From assembly GCF_019352175.1 (NCBI RefSeq), contig NZ_JACBYI010000045.1, forward strand, positions 1 to 60,571: a DNA stretch of 60,571 nucleotides, written 5' to 3'. Below, one piece after another: positions 33,848 to 42,708 of the stretch (position 1 is the first letter of the stretch; every line of letters starts with the position of its first letter). The notes under the pieces were generated by a model. The model made no database searches. It had not been told where the DNA came from and saw only the letters and a program-made list of their open reading frames with translations. A program made the translations under genes and the position numbers. This DNA comes from Paenibacillus sp. S150. Its GTDB lineage: Bacteria; Bacillota; Bacilli; Paenibacillales; Paenibacillaceae.

Positions 33848-34843
33848 TTATTTGGATGGACTCATGCTGTCCCACAGTGCTTGGAACGCGCCGGATTCAA
33901 CCTTGAAGAATACCGGGGCATTGCCGTAGCGGACCAGCCCTTGTCCGAACAGGGTAAGTTCTACCCGGGCCTTGTCGTTGAGCTCCAGGTAGATGACCTT
34001 GCGGTCTTCGTTGTCGTAGATGCCTTGCTCGATCAACGGCTCTGCCGCCTGTGGTTTGGCCGTTTGAAGTGCTGCCAGGAATCCTTCCAGCGCTGCGCCA
34101 TCGGCAAGCGGCGCGTACAGCTGCAAGCCGTTGTTCCAGCTGTCGAAGCTTTCCCACTGGACGGAAGCGATCCGGCCTTCGAGATTCAGCTTGCCGAACA
34201 GGTCCGCACCGCTGCTTACGGTGATGCCGTTCGTATGTTCGTACAGGTCAGCGTAAACCTGGCCGTCGATTTCCGTATAGGACATAATCAGGAATTCCGG
34301 ATCGTATCCCTTCACGGCATAGATATCCGCTTCCCCGATGTTGGAGGACAGCTCGATATATTCATCCTTGCCGCTCCATTCATCGATGCCGCCTGTAGTC
34401 CGTCCCAGCTTCTCGCCGCGCAGCGCAGCGGCATCGCCCGCGTCAATGCGGGTCGCCGCTTGGGTATAGATATTGTTCTTATACACAACCAGAGCAATCA
34501 TGCTTGCCATTACGCCGGAATCCTTATCCGGCAGCTCCAGCTTGGGAATGACAATGCTGCCGGACGTGCCTGTATCAGAGCCGCCCGATCCGGCAGCTCC
34601 CGGATTGACCTGGGCCACCTGGCCCGGTTCTGCCGGTCCGTTCAACTGCTGCCATAGACCAGGTGCGGCCAGGCCGATCCCGGCGGCGAGCACAACGCTT
34701 GCCGCGATATAGGCGGTCTTGCGCGGACGCTTCCGCTCCGGCCCCTGCTCCGCTTTGCGGATCAACCCTTTTTTCATCTCTTCGCCTGCTTTCATCGAAT
34801 CCACCGCTTTCTTATATGTTGTGCGAAACTGATCTTCCTTCAC
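33848..34843 (-). CDS. membrane-anchored anti-sigma factor, probable
   Basis: 331 residues: a cytoplasmic N-terminus of about 40 charged residues that should bind the sigma factor, one membrane helix (TAYIAASVVLAAGIGLAAP, about 43-61), a Gly/Ser/Pro linker and an extracytoplasmic domain of about 240 residues rich in acidic strands. I identify the role from gene order: its start overlaps the ECF sigma stop by 4 bases. The outer domain is not recognised and would be the stress sensor. The signal and proteases are unknown. Confidence 0.82.
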   Translation of the reverse strand: MKEDQFRTTYKKAVDSMKAGEEMKKGLIRKAEQGPERKRPRKTAYIAASVVLAAGIGLAAPGLWQQLNGPAEPGQVAQVNPGAAGSGGSDTGTSGSIVIPKLELPDKDSGVMASMIALVVYKNNIYTQAATRIDAGDAAALRGEKLGRTTGGIDEWSGKDEYIELSSNIGEADIYAVKGYDPEFLIMSYTEIDGQVYADLYEHTNGITVSSGADLFGKLNLEGRIASVQWESFDSWNNGLQLYAPLADGAALEGFLAALQTAKPQAAEPLIEQGIYDNEDRKVIYLELNDKARVELTLFGQGLVRYGNAPVFFKVESGAFQALWDSMSPSK

Positions 34844-35334
34844 TGCGGTTCAGCTCCTTCCAGCTCCAGTTTTAACAGCTGCCGTCCCCGCTGAAGTCTC
34901 ATCTTCACGGCGGACTCGCTGATTTGCAGAATCCTGCTGATCTCCTGGACGGGATAATCCTCGTAATAATACAGATGGATAACGGTCTTATACTTCACGG
35001 GCAGCGCCAGCACCAGCTGCAGGAGCGCCAAATCCCCGGGGGTGTCCGCCGTAGCCGGCTCCATTCCCTCCAGCTTAACCTCGCGTTTGCGCCAGCCTCT
35101 GCCCAATAACGTTTTGCAATGATTGGTGATCACCCGGATCAGCCATGCCTTCTGATGTTCGGCATCCTTGAATACGGGCGCTTTTTCCATTAATTTGATG
35201 AAGGTATCCTGAGTGGCTTCCTCAGCATCCTCGCGGCTGCCCAGATGGACCATGGCAATCCGGAACAGCATATCTGCATAGGCTTCGTAACTCTTCATCA
35301 CATGATTCCCCGGCCGGGCCATGGATCGCTGCAT
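34840..35334 (-). CDS. ECF-type RNA polymerase sigma factor
   Basis: 164 residues. Region 2 (YADMLFRIAMVHLGSREDAE, DTFIKLMEK, KAWLIRVITNHCK) recognises the -10 element; region 4 (LPVKYKTVIHLYYYEDYPVQ, ISRILQISESAVKMRLQRGR) contacts the -35. Length is typical of extracytoplasmic-function sigma factors of the SigV/SigW type. AAAGGAGGG lies 11 bases before the ATG at 35334; an ATG four codons later is possible. It is followed by and overlaps the anti-sigma gene. I could not identify a self-recognised promoter upstream with confidence. Confidence 0.93.
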   Translation of the reverse strand: MQRSMARPGNHVMKSYEAYADMLFRIAMVHLGSREDAEEATQDTFIKLMEKAPVFKDAEHQKAWLIRVITNHCKTLLGRGWRKREVKLEGMEPATADTPGDLALLQLVLALPVKYKTVIHLYYYEDYPVQEISRILQISESAVKMRLQRGRQLLKLELEGAEPQ

Positions 35335-35488
35335 GAGGCTCTGCCCTCCTTTATCTATAACACCATTAAGGACGGCATTTGGTCACATTTTGTTCCCGGG
35401 AAATTCGGTTTGCGGGTTATTAATTAAATCAGGACACATCCCCCGGACTCCGGCATACCTTAAACAAACAGATTGAAGGAGGAAGATA

Positions 35489-35746
35489 ATGTACCTGATA
35501 TGGATATTAATAATCGGCGGTCTTATTGGATGGCTGAGCGGCAATTTGATCGGAAGAGATGTGCCAGGCGGCATTGCGGGCAATATTATAGCCGGCTTCA
35601 TTGGTTCGTGGCTGGGGGTGGAGCTTCTGGGGGCGCGGGGACCTGTTGTCGGCGGATTCCACATCATTCCGGCCGTAATCGGGGCTATACTGGCGCTGCT
35701 CATTTTCTTCTCCATTACACGTGCAGGAGGATTCCGGAAACGATAA
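35489..35746 (+). CDS. GlsB/YeaQ/YmgE family stress-response membrane protein
   Basis: 85 residues, three hydrophobic segments with Gly zippers (IGGLIGWLSGNLIG, AGNIIAGFIGSWLG, VIGAILALLIFFSI). This is the transglycosylase-associated protein family, induced by general stress in several bacteria. GAAGGAGGAAG precedes the ATG. It is divergent from the sigma factor gene and may be among its targets, though no shared promoter motif was established. Confidence 0.9.
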   Translation: MYLIWILIIGGLIGWLSGNLIGRDVPGGIAGNIIAGFIGSWLGVELLGARGPVVGGFHIIPAVIGAILALLIFFSITRAGGFRKR

Positions 35747-35938
35747 TTATTTCTGACATTCTGGAGAAGGTCAAAGGGGAGCAAGGACAGCGGACGGAAG
35801 AAACGGATGAAACCGCTATACGCTGCGAAGCCGGCTCCCCCTCCAGGCATTTTGGATTGGAAAACTTGCGGACATCGAATTCAGGTGCCCGCTTTTTTGC
35901 GGTTCTGCCGGCGTTTGTCCGGAAACGGACGGGGGGCT

Positions 35939-36847
35939 CTAGGGCTGCGGCTCCATTCGGTTTGCGGACAGAGAAGCCGAGCAGAGATCGAGGAACAGGG
36001 TATCGACGGCATTCAGCTTTTGTTTGTTGTAGATTACAAAGGTCTGGCGCATGGGAAAGGGATTGCCTTCGATCGGAATGGGGATTAACGAACGCTTTGC
36101 CACTTCATGGCCCATGTATGAAGGCGCGAACAGGGTGGCTCCGTAATTTCCGGCTACCATTTGTTTGATCAGCTCCAGATTATTCATTTCGTATTGGACA
36201 TTCAGATTCAGATTCATCCGCTTGAAGGCAAACTCAATCGTCTCCCGGTACTGCTTGCCTTCCTGATACAGAATGAGGGGGTGCTGCTCGATATCCTGCA
36301 GGGATACAGCGGAACGTGCGGCCCACGGATGCTTGTGGGAGACGATGAAATAAATATGCTCGTTGTTCAGCAAACGGAAGGAGAGCTCGCTGTCCTCGAT
36401 GGAATAGCGGGTTACACCCAGGTTGATGGTGCCCATCCGGATTGCGCGAATCACTTCGCTTGTGGAGAAGGAATGAACCTTGATATTAGTCTGGGGAAAA
36501 TATTTAATGAAATTTTCCAGAATGGTAAACAAAAACAGATTGCTCAGGGAATTGGCGCAGCCAATCTCCAGTTGAACCTCTTCCTGCTTTGCCGCTTTAT
36601 CCACCGCGACCTGCCCCTGCTCCAGCACCTCCAGAATTTTCAGGGCATACGGATAAAATGCCTTGCCTTCAGGTGTAAGCTGATTGCCGCTTTTACGCCG
36701 AATGATCAATGCCTTCCCGATACTTTTTTCTAATTGCAGAATGCGCTGGGACACGGTTGGTTGCGGAAGAAACAGCTCCTCAGCGGCCTTTTGAAAGCTG
36801 CCGGAGTGGTAGACGGTCAGAAATGTTTTGATAAGTTCGAGTTTCAC
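35939..36847 (-). CDS. LysR family transcriptional regulator
   Basis: 302 residues. N-terminal winged helix-turn-helix (FLTVYHSGSFQKAAEELF, QPTVSQRILQLEKSIG, residues 9-45) and a C-terminal periplasmic-binding-like effector domain (about 90-300). GTG start at 36847 with GAGGCGAAG upstream. It is divergent from the ABC binding-protein gene at 37100, with a 252-base AT-rich gap. LysR regulators usually control the divergent operon and bind its substrate or product. ATGGAT-N15-ATCCAT at about 36892-36918 is a possible binding site. Confidence 0.92.
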   Translation of the reverse strand: MKLELIKTFLTVYHSGSFQKAAEELFLPQPTVSQRILQLEKSIGKALIIRRKSGNQLTPEGKAFYPYALKILEVLEQGQVAVDKAAKQEEVQLEIGCANSLSNLFLFTILENFIKYFPQTNIKVHSFSTSEVIRAIRMGTINLGVTRYSIEDSELSFRLLNNEHIYFIVSHKHPWAARSAVSLQDIEQHPLILYQEGKQYRETIEFAFKRMNLNLNVQYEMNNLELIKQMVAGNYGATLFAPSYMGHEVAKRSLIPIPIEGNPFPMRQTFVIYNKQKLNAVDTLFLDLCSASLSANRMEPQP

Positions 36848-37099
36848 CGGACTTCGCCTCTTTCTGAAGGTTAACTAACATTACATAAAATATGGATTGT
36901 GAAAACGAATACATCCATTTTACTTATATTTTAATTTAATTTTGATATTTTACACGTAATTAATACTAACATAAAATAAGAGAAACCTAAGAGTCAAGTG
37001 AAGTTAAGGAATGTTTATGTAATATAAACTGACTTCTGTTGGCATGCGGGTGAAGTATTCAAAAAATACAATCTATCCAGGATCAGGAGGTCAGCGAGA

Positions 37100-38707
37100 G
37101 TGGAAGCAGCTAACAGAAGATGGCATCGTTTGGGATGGGTGGTCTTTTTATCCGTTTTGGTTCTCATTACGGCCTGCGGCGGCAACGCAGGCGGCAACTC
37201 AACCGGAAGCGGTTCTCCTGCAACCGGGGAAGAAGTGACATCCGGGAATGCAGGGGGCGGGGAGGGAAGCGGCAAGACACTGCGAATCCGGTACTATGAT
37301 GATCCTGCAGGATTCGATCCGGCGACGATATTTCGGGTGGAGAATGAGAATATCGCCTTTAATATTTTCAGCGGATTGACCACGTATGACTCCAGGAGCG
37401 GAGAGATCATTCCGGATTTGGCTGAAAGCTGGACCACTGAAGATAACAAGACCTGGAATTTCAAACTGCGGGAAGGCGTGCAGTGGCAGCAGGGCTATGG
37501 CGAATTCACCTCGGCGGATGTGCTTTACAGCTATCAGCGCATTCTGGACCCCGCAGTTGCTTCCCCCTATGCAAACGAATTTAAAAATGTAGAGTCCTTT
37601 GAAGCGCCCGAGCCTTACGTCTTTGTTGTGAAGCTCAAGACACCCGACGGGAACTTTCTTCACCAGGTTGCCAACTATCATCAGGGACAGATTGTAAAGA
37701 AAGAGGCGGTTGAGAAGCTGGGCGACCAGTTTATGTGGAATCCCGTAGGTACTGGCCCTTACTACATTGACAGCATTAAGACAAATTCCCAGATTGTCAT
37801 GGTGCGCAATGAGGATTATTTCCGCGGACCGGCACCGATCGAGAAGCTTGTCTTCAGCATCATTAAGGATGACGATACCGCAGCTATCGCTTTGCAGAAC
37901 GGCGAAGTGGATGTGGCGATGCGAATTGAAAAGACTGAATTGCTGCAGCGCTTGGAGGCTGCCGGGTTCAAGCTTAATCCGCTGTATGACCGGGCTGTCA
38001 ACGTGAGGATTTTCAATACAACCGTCAAGCCGCTTGACAATGTGAAGGTGCGGCAGGCCTGGGCCCATGCCGTGGACTGGGCGGGGAATATTGAAGCAAC
38101 CAATCCGCTTGGTGAGTCGCCGACGACTAATCTTTTGCCCAAATGGATGAGCGTGTATAGCGAAGATGTGCCTGTGTATGACTATAACCCCGAAAAAGCC
38201 AAGGAACTGCTCACAGAGGCCGGCTTTCCCGATGGCTTCACTATAACGATGCATGTCCGGGATGTGGAGGAAATCGACCAGCTGGAACAGGAGAACCTGA
38301 GGGCTGTCGGCATTGATCTGAAGTTTGAAATCGTAGAAGCCGCACAATATAACCAGATTCGCAATGATGGCACGTTTGAAGTTTCCGGACGTCTGCTTCC
38401 GGCCATTAATCCGGATACGATTCTCTTTAGCTACCTGCATCCGGATAATATCGCGCCGAAGGGGATGAACGGAGCGCACTACGACAACCCTGATCTGACC
38501 GCCAAGCTGGAGGCCGCGCGGACCGAGATTGATCCCGACAAGCGTAAGACGCTGTACGCAGAGGTGCAGAAGATTGCCCTGACTGATCTGCCTTATATTC
38601 CGATGCTGTCTGCAAACGGGTACTGGCCGAGCGCCCAAAAGGTGCAGAATGTGATCATCAATCCGTTGTCGGAGGTCAATTTCTACGAAGTGGATATCAC
38701 GCAGTGA
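37100..38707 (+). CDS. ABC transporter substrate-binding lipoprotein, peptide/opine family (SBP_bac_5)
   Basis: 535 residues. Signal anchor with lipobox ITAC (lipidated Cys about residue 26) and a Gly/Ser linker. The mature part is the DppA/OppA-type fold: FDPATIFRVENENIAFNIFS, LAESWTTEDNKTWNFKLREG near 110, GTGPYY near 215 and PYIPML near 495. It binds short peptides, opines, glutathione or similar amide compounds. GTG start with AGGAGG 9 bases upstream. First gene of an operon that supplies both permeases and a fused ATPase. Confidence 0.93.
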   Translation: MEAANRRWHRLGWVVFLSVLVLITACGGNAGGNSTGSGSPATGEEVTSGNAGGGEGSGKTLRIRYYDDPAGFDPATIFRVENENIAFNIFSGLTTYDSRSGEIIPDLAESWTTEDNKTWNFKLREGVQWQQGYGEFTSADVLYSYQRILDPAVASPYANEFKNVESFEAPEPYVFVVKLKTPDGNFLHQVANYHQGQIVKKEAVEKLGDQFMWNPVGTGPYYIDSIKTNSQIVMVRNEDYFRGPAPIEKLVFSIIKDDDTAAIALQNGEVDVAMRIEKTELLQRLEAAGFKLNPLYDRAVNVRIFNTTVKPLDNVKVRQAWAHAVDWAGNIEATNPLGESPTTNLLPKWMSVYSEDVPVYDYNPEKAKELLTEAGFPDGFTITMHVRDVEEIDQLEQENLRAVGIDLKFEIVEAAQYNQIRNDGTFEVSGRLLPAINPDTILFSYLHPDNIAPKGMNGAHYDNPDLTAKLEAARTEIDPDKRKTLYAEVQKIALTDLPYIPMLSANGYWPSAQKVQNVIINPLSEVNFYEVDITQ

Positions 38708-38752
38708 GGCGGGAATAAAATCTATCAAAAGTGCAAGAAGGGGTGACTGTCT

Positions 38753-39700
38753 ATGAATGCATATCTATTGAAAAAAGTAGGACAGCTCATACCAACTGTC
38801 TTTGGTGTTGTAACGCTGGTATTCATCGTCATCAGGTTGATTCCGGGCGATGCGGCATCAGTCATGGCCGGAGACAGCCTGTCGGGCGATGCGCTGCTGG
38901 CCTTGAAGGAGCGCATGGGGCTTGATCTGCCGATCTGGGAGCAATATCTTCAATATTTGGTGCATTTACTGCGGTTTGACTTGGGAACAACACTTTTGAC
39001 CGGCCAATCCGTTCGCCAATTGATTCTGGAAGCCTTGCCGATCACATTTATTATGGCCCTGCTCACGATTTTGATTGCTTGCGTGATCGGCATTACCTTA
39101 GGAACGCTGGCTGCCTTCACCGCGCATAACGGCAAACGGGCGATTGACCGTTTTCTGACATGGGCCTCCATGCTGGTGGATCTGATGCCCTCCTTCTGGG
39201 TAGCGCTGCTGTTCATGCTGCTCTTCACACTGGCGCTCGGCTGGCTTCCGGCAACCGGTGCCATCGACTTCGGTGATCCGGCCGGATTGCTGAAGCGGAT
39301 TGCTCTGCCGATGATCGTTCTCTGCCTCGGGCAAATTTCCACGATTCTCAGAATTACCCGGACCTCTGTGCTTGAGGTGCTGAATGAAGATTATATCCGT
39401 ACCGCAAGGGCGTTTGGAACACCGCAGCTGCTGGTGATTTTCCGTCACGCGCTGAAGAATGCGGCTATGCCGATTCTGACTGTCACCGGTCTTGCCTTCG
39501 GCACGCTGATGAACGGGACGGTAATCACGGAGTTCATCTTCTCAATCCCGGGAATCGGATCGCTGCTGATCGGCGGCATCAAGATGCGGGATTACACACT
39601 GGTACAGAATGTGATCCTTGTCTACTCGCTTTTGTTCATATTGGTCAACACCGTCACGGATATTCTTTACCGGTATATGGACCCGAGAGTTAAATTTTAG
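38753..39700 (+). CDS. ABC transporter permease, DppB type
   Basis: 315 residues, six membrane helices. It begins with the family N-terminus (LLKKVGQLIPTVFGVVTLVF) and GDAASVMAG, and the EAA-type loop is DYIRTARAFGTPQLLVIFRH around residues 208-227. Forms the membrane channel with the DppC-type partner that begins 28 bases later. GAAGGGGTGA lies 8 bases before the ATG. Confidence 0.94.
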   Translation: MNAYLLKKVGQLIPTVFGVVTLVFIVIRLIPGDAASVMAGDSLSGDALLALKERMGLDLPIWEQYLQYLVHLLRFDLGTTLLTGQSVRQLILEALPITFIMALLTILIACVIGITLGTLAAFTAHNGKRAIDRFLTWASMLVDLMPSFWVALLFMLLFTLALGWLPATGAIDFGDPAGLLKRIALPMIVLCLGQISTILRITRTSVLEVLNEDYIRTARAFGTPQLLVIFRHALKNAAMPILTVTGLAFGTLMNGTVITEFIFSIPGIGSLLIGGIKMRDYTLVQNVILVYSLLFILVNTVTDILYRYMDPRVKF

Positions 39701-39728
39701 ATTAATAATCAGGAAAGGAATTGAGGAT

Positions 39729-40619
39729 ATGGAAAATAGTGCTGAAGGCTCATTGCGGCGGAGCGCCCGGTTTTCCTTGCGGCGGCCCAAGGCCCATCCC
39801 GTTTTTGCACTGTTGAAGAACAAGCAGGGTGTGGCGGGCCTGTTGATCCTGATTCCGCTAATTGCCGTTGCCCTGTTTGCTTCCGTCCTCCCGCTTGAAG
39901 ACCCGCTCAAGACGAATATCAAGGAGGGGCTGCATGCTCCTTCAACGGACTATTTCTTCGGGACCGATAAAATCGGACGCGATATTCTGAGCCGGACGGT
40001 CTCGGGCATGCAGAATTCCATGGCTGTCGGTTTCTCCGTCGCCCTCATTACGCTCTTGGGCGGACTCATGATCGGAACGGTTTCAGGATTCTTCGGTGGG
40101 CGCTGGGACCGGTTTATTATGACGATTGTTGACATCTTTCTTTCATTTCCCTCCCTGCTGCTGGCCATTGCCCTGGTAGCGATATTCGGTGCCGGTATGC
40201 TTCCTGTAATTGCGGCCATTTCTATTGCCGATCTGCCGCGTTCAATCCGGCTGCAGCGCTCTCTGGTACTGAGTGTGAAATCGAGGACATTCATTGATGC
40301 GGCGCGTATTGTATCCGCGCCTGCCAGCTGGCTGATGTTCCGGCATATTGTTCCGAACACCCTTGCGCCAATGCTGGTATCCGCAAGCATTGTGGCAGCC
40401 AACGCCATACTTACGGAAGCGAGCCTCAGCTTCCTTGGGCTTGGGATTACGGCCCCGGAGCCTTCCCTGGGCAACATCATTAAGGACGGGCAGCCGTATT
40501 TGCAGGAGGCTTGGTGGATTTCCACGATGCCGGGACTGGTCATCTTCATCATCGCCATCAGCCTTCATCTGCTGTCCGATGGAATGCGGGAGGTGCTTGA
40601 CCCGCGGGCCAGACGGTAG
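39729..40619 (+). CDS. ABC transporter permease, DppC type
   Basis: 296 residues. A charged N-terminus with LLKNKQGVAGLLILIP is followed by about six helices; FGTDKIGRDILSRTVSGM is the conserved DppC signature, and the ATPase-contact loop is FIDAARIVSAPASWLMFRH. The ATG at 39729 is chosen because AAAGGAATTGAGG lies just upstream. An earlier ATG at 39618 lies inside the DppB gene without a binding site. Confidence 0.93.
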   Translation: MENSAEGSLRRSARFSLRRPKAHPVFALLKNKQGVAGLLILIPLIAVALFASVLPLEDPLKTNIKEGLHAPSTDYFFGTDKIGRDILSRTVSGMQNSMAVGFSVALITLLGGLMIGTVSGFFGGRWDRFIMTIVDIFLSFPSLLLAIALVAIFGAGMLPVIAAISIADLPRSIRLQRSLVLSVKSRTFIDAARIVSAPASWLMFRHIVPNTLAPMLVSASIVAANAILTEASLSFLGLGITAPEPSLGNIIKDGQPYLQEAWWISTMPGLVIFIIAISLHLLSDGMREVLDPRARR

Positions 40620-40670
40620 CGCTTCGGGACGCGTTCAACAAGCCGCCATCTGAGAAAAGGAGGAAGAAGC

Positions 40671-42692
40671 ATGGAGAAGCAGGAGACGCTGCTCGCCGTT
40701 AAAGACCTGCATACACATTTTGAAACCGAACGCGGCAGAGTACAGGCCGTCAACGGAGTATCCTTCGAGCTTAAGCGGGGGGAACGCCTGGCGGTGGTGG
40801 GGGAAAGCGGCTCGGGTAAAAGTGCTATGGCCATGTCTTTGCTGCAGCTGTTATCCTACCCGGGCAAGGTTGTGGCCGGATCAGTTAAGCTGGAAGGCCA
40901 TGATCTTCTGCAAATGTCCGAACGGCAGCTGAATGAAGTCAGGGGCGGAGCAATCGGTACGGTGTTTCAGGACCCGATGACCTCGCTTGATCCGGTGATG
41001 ACTGTGGAGGACCAGCTGGTCTACACGATGCGCAGACATATGAAGATGGACCGGAAGCCTGCAACGCAACGGGCCGTGGAGCTTCTTGGAATGGTAGGGA
41101 TTCCGGACCCGGAGGTCAGAGTGAAGAACTATCCCTACGAATTAAGCGGAGGAATGAGACAGCGGGTTCTGATTGCCATGGCGCTGTCCTGCAACCCGAA
41201 GCTGATTCTGGCGGATGAACCGACAACTGCGCTGGATGTGACAATACAGGCCCAAATTATCGGGTTGTTGAAGGACCTGTCCGTCAAGACAGGCTGTGCG
41301 ATGCTGTTTATTACACATGATCTTGGTCTTGTCGCCCGGTTTGCCCAGAAGGTGGCGGTGATGTACGCCGGGAAAATTGTCGAATATGGAACAGTTCAGG
41401 AGATATTTGCGAATCCGCAGCATCCCTATACCCAAAGCCTGCTGAATACGATTCCCAGGGCGGATGGCTTGAAGCGGAAACGGCTGCTGCAGATTGAAGG
41501 GTTCCCTCCTGATATGCGGCTGCCCATCCAGGGGTGTTCCTTTAAGGACCGTTGCCCTGCAGCTACCGCGCTCTGCGGCAAGGAGACTCCTGCGCTTACT
41601 TCCCGTTCAGATACCCACAGTGCCGCTTGTCTGGTGGAGGGGGGCATGATGAAAGGGGCGGTCTCCGTTCTGCAGGACGAAGAAGCCTGTATCACAGTGG
41701 AGCATGCACCGAGAATCCCGAAATCCGCGGAGCCGGTGCTTGAAATCAAATCCTTGAAGAAGCATTTCGAGACCTCCTCGTTCTTCAAAAAGAAGCGGGT
41801 GGTGCGGGCAGTCGACGGCATTGATATCTCCCTGCTGCCGGGGGAAACGCTGGGTGTTGTGGGTGAGTCCGGCTGTGGGAAGAGTACGATGGCCCGGCTG
41901 CTGCTCCGGCTGGAGGAACCAAGCGATGGGAATATCTTCGTGGATGGCGTGGATATCGCCCATCTGAAAGGAGATGAATTGTACGCTTACCGGAGTAAGG
42001 TGCAAATGGTCTTTCAAGACCCGTATTCCTCCTTCAATCCGAAGATCACGATCCGCCAGATTATAGGGGAGCCGCTGAACGTAAGGAAAATCGGGACGGC
42101 GGAGGAACGGGAGAAACGGATTTGTGAGCTGATCCTGACTGTGGGGCTGGATACCGCCTATCTGGACCGTTATCCGGGCCAGCTCAGCGGAGGACAGCGC
42201 CAACGGATCGGAATTGCCCGTGCGCTGGCCTTGTCCCCCTCAATTATCGTGGCGGATGAACCCACATCGGCGCTGGATGTATCGGTCCGCGCTCAAGTCA
42301 TTAACCTGCTTGTCGACCTGCGTGAGAAGCTCGGAATCAGCATTGTGTTCATCTCGCATGATCTGTCAGTCGTCCGCCATATTTCCGACAATATCGTCGT
42401 TATGTATCTCGGGAAAGTGGTGGAATTCGGCCCTGCGGCGGAGGTGTTCAGTAAGCCCAAGCATCCCTACACGAAGGCATTGCTGCTGGCAGCGCCGCTT
42501 CCTGATCCCGGACTGGAGGAGAACCGGGAAATTGAGCTGCTGAAGGGGGAACTGCCCAGTCCGGCAAATCCGCCCAAGGGCTGCCGTTTTAGCACGAGAT
42601 GCCCGATTGCTGCGGACCGCTGCAGGGAGGAACTGCCGGAGCTTGATCCGGCCGGCGGCTCCCGCAAGGTCGCCTGCTTTTTCGCATCCTAA
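40671..42692 (+). CDS. fused dipeptide-type ABC transporter ATPase (DppD-DppF in one chain)
   Basis: 673 residues with two complete ATPase halves. Half 1: Walker A GESGSGKSA (about 44-52), signature LSGGMRQR (about 158), Walker B LILADEPTTALD. Each half ends with an oligopeptide-transporter C-terminal Cys segment (GCSFKDRCPAATALC; GCRFSTRCPIAADRC), which may bind iron-sulfur or zinc. Half 2: Walker A GESGCGKST (about 397), signature LSGGQRQR, Walker B IIVADEPTSALD. Usually these are two genes. Fusion fixes the heterodimer and is known in some GsiA-type transporters. AAAAGGAGGAAG precedes the ATG. Confidence 0.94.
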   Translation: MEKQETLLAVKDLHTHFETERGRVQAVNGVSFELKRGERLAVVGESGSGKSAMAMSLLQLLSYPGKVVAGSVKLEGHDLLQMSERQLNEVRGGAIGTVFQDPMTSLDPVMTVEDQLVYTMRRHMKMDRKPATQRAVELLGMVGIPDPEVRVKNYPYELSGGMRQRVLIAMALSCNPKLILADEPTTALDVTIQAQIIGLLKDLSVKTGCAMLFITHDLGLVARFAQKVAVMYAGKIVEYGTVQEIFANPQHPYTQSLLNTIPRADGLKRKRLLQIEGFPPDMRLPIQGCSFKDRCPAATALCGKETPALTSRSDTHSAACLVEGGMMKGAVSVLQDEEACITVEHAPRIPKSAEPVLEIKSLKKHFETSSFFKKKRVVRAVDGIDISLLPGETLGVVGESGCGKSTMARLLLRLEEPSDGNIFVDGVDIAHLKGDELYAYRSKVQMVFQDPYSSFNPKITIRQIIGEPLNVRKIGTAEEREKRICELILTVGLDTAYLDRYPGQLSGGQRQRIGIARALALSPSIIVADEPTSALDVSVRAQVINLLVDLREKLGISIVFISHDLSVVRHISDNIVVMYLGKVVEFGPAAEVFSKPKHPYTKALLLAAPLPDPGLEENREIELLKGELPSPANPPKGCRFSTRCPIAADRCREELPELDPAGGSRKVACFFAS

Positions 42693-42708
42693 ATGAAGGG
42701 GAATTCAC

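Noticed and set aside
33597..33875. Minus-strand 92-codon frame as a real gene or transposase fragment
   Set aside because: It runs through the terminator and the sigma/anti-sigma gene end, with no binding site; only a short stretch looks protein-like.
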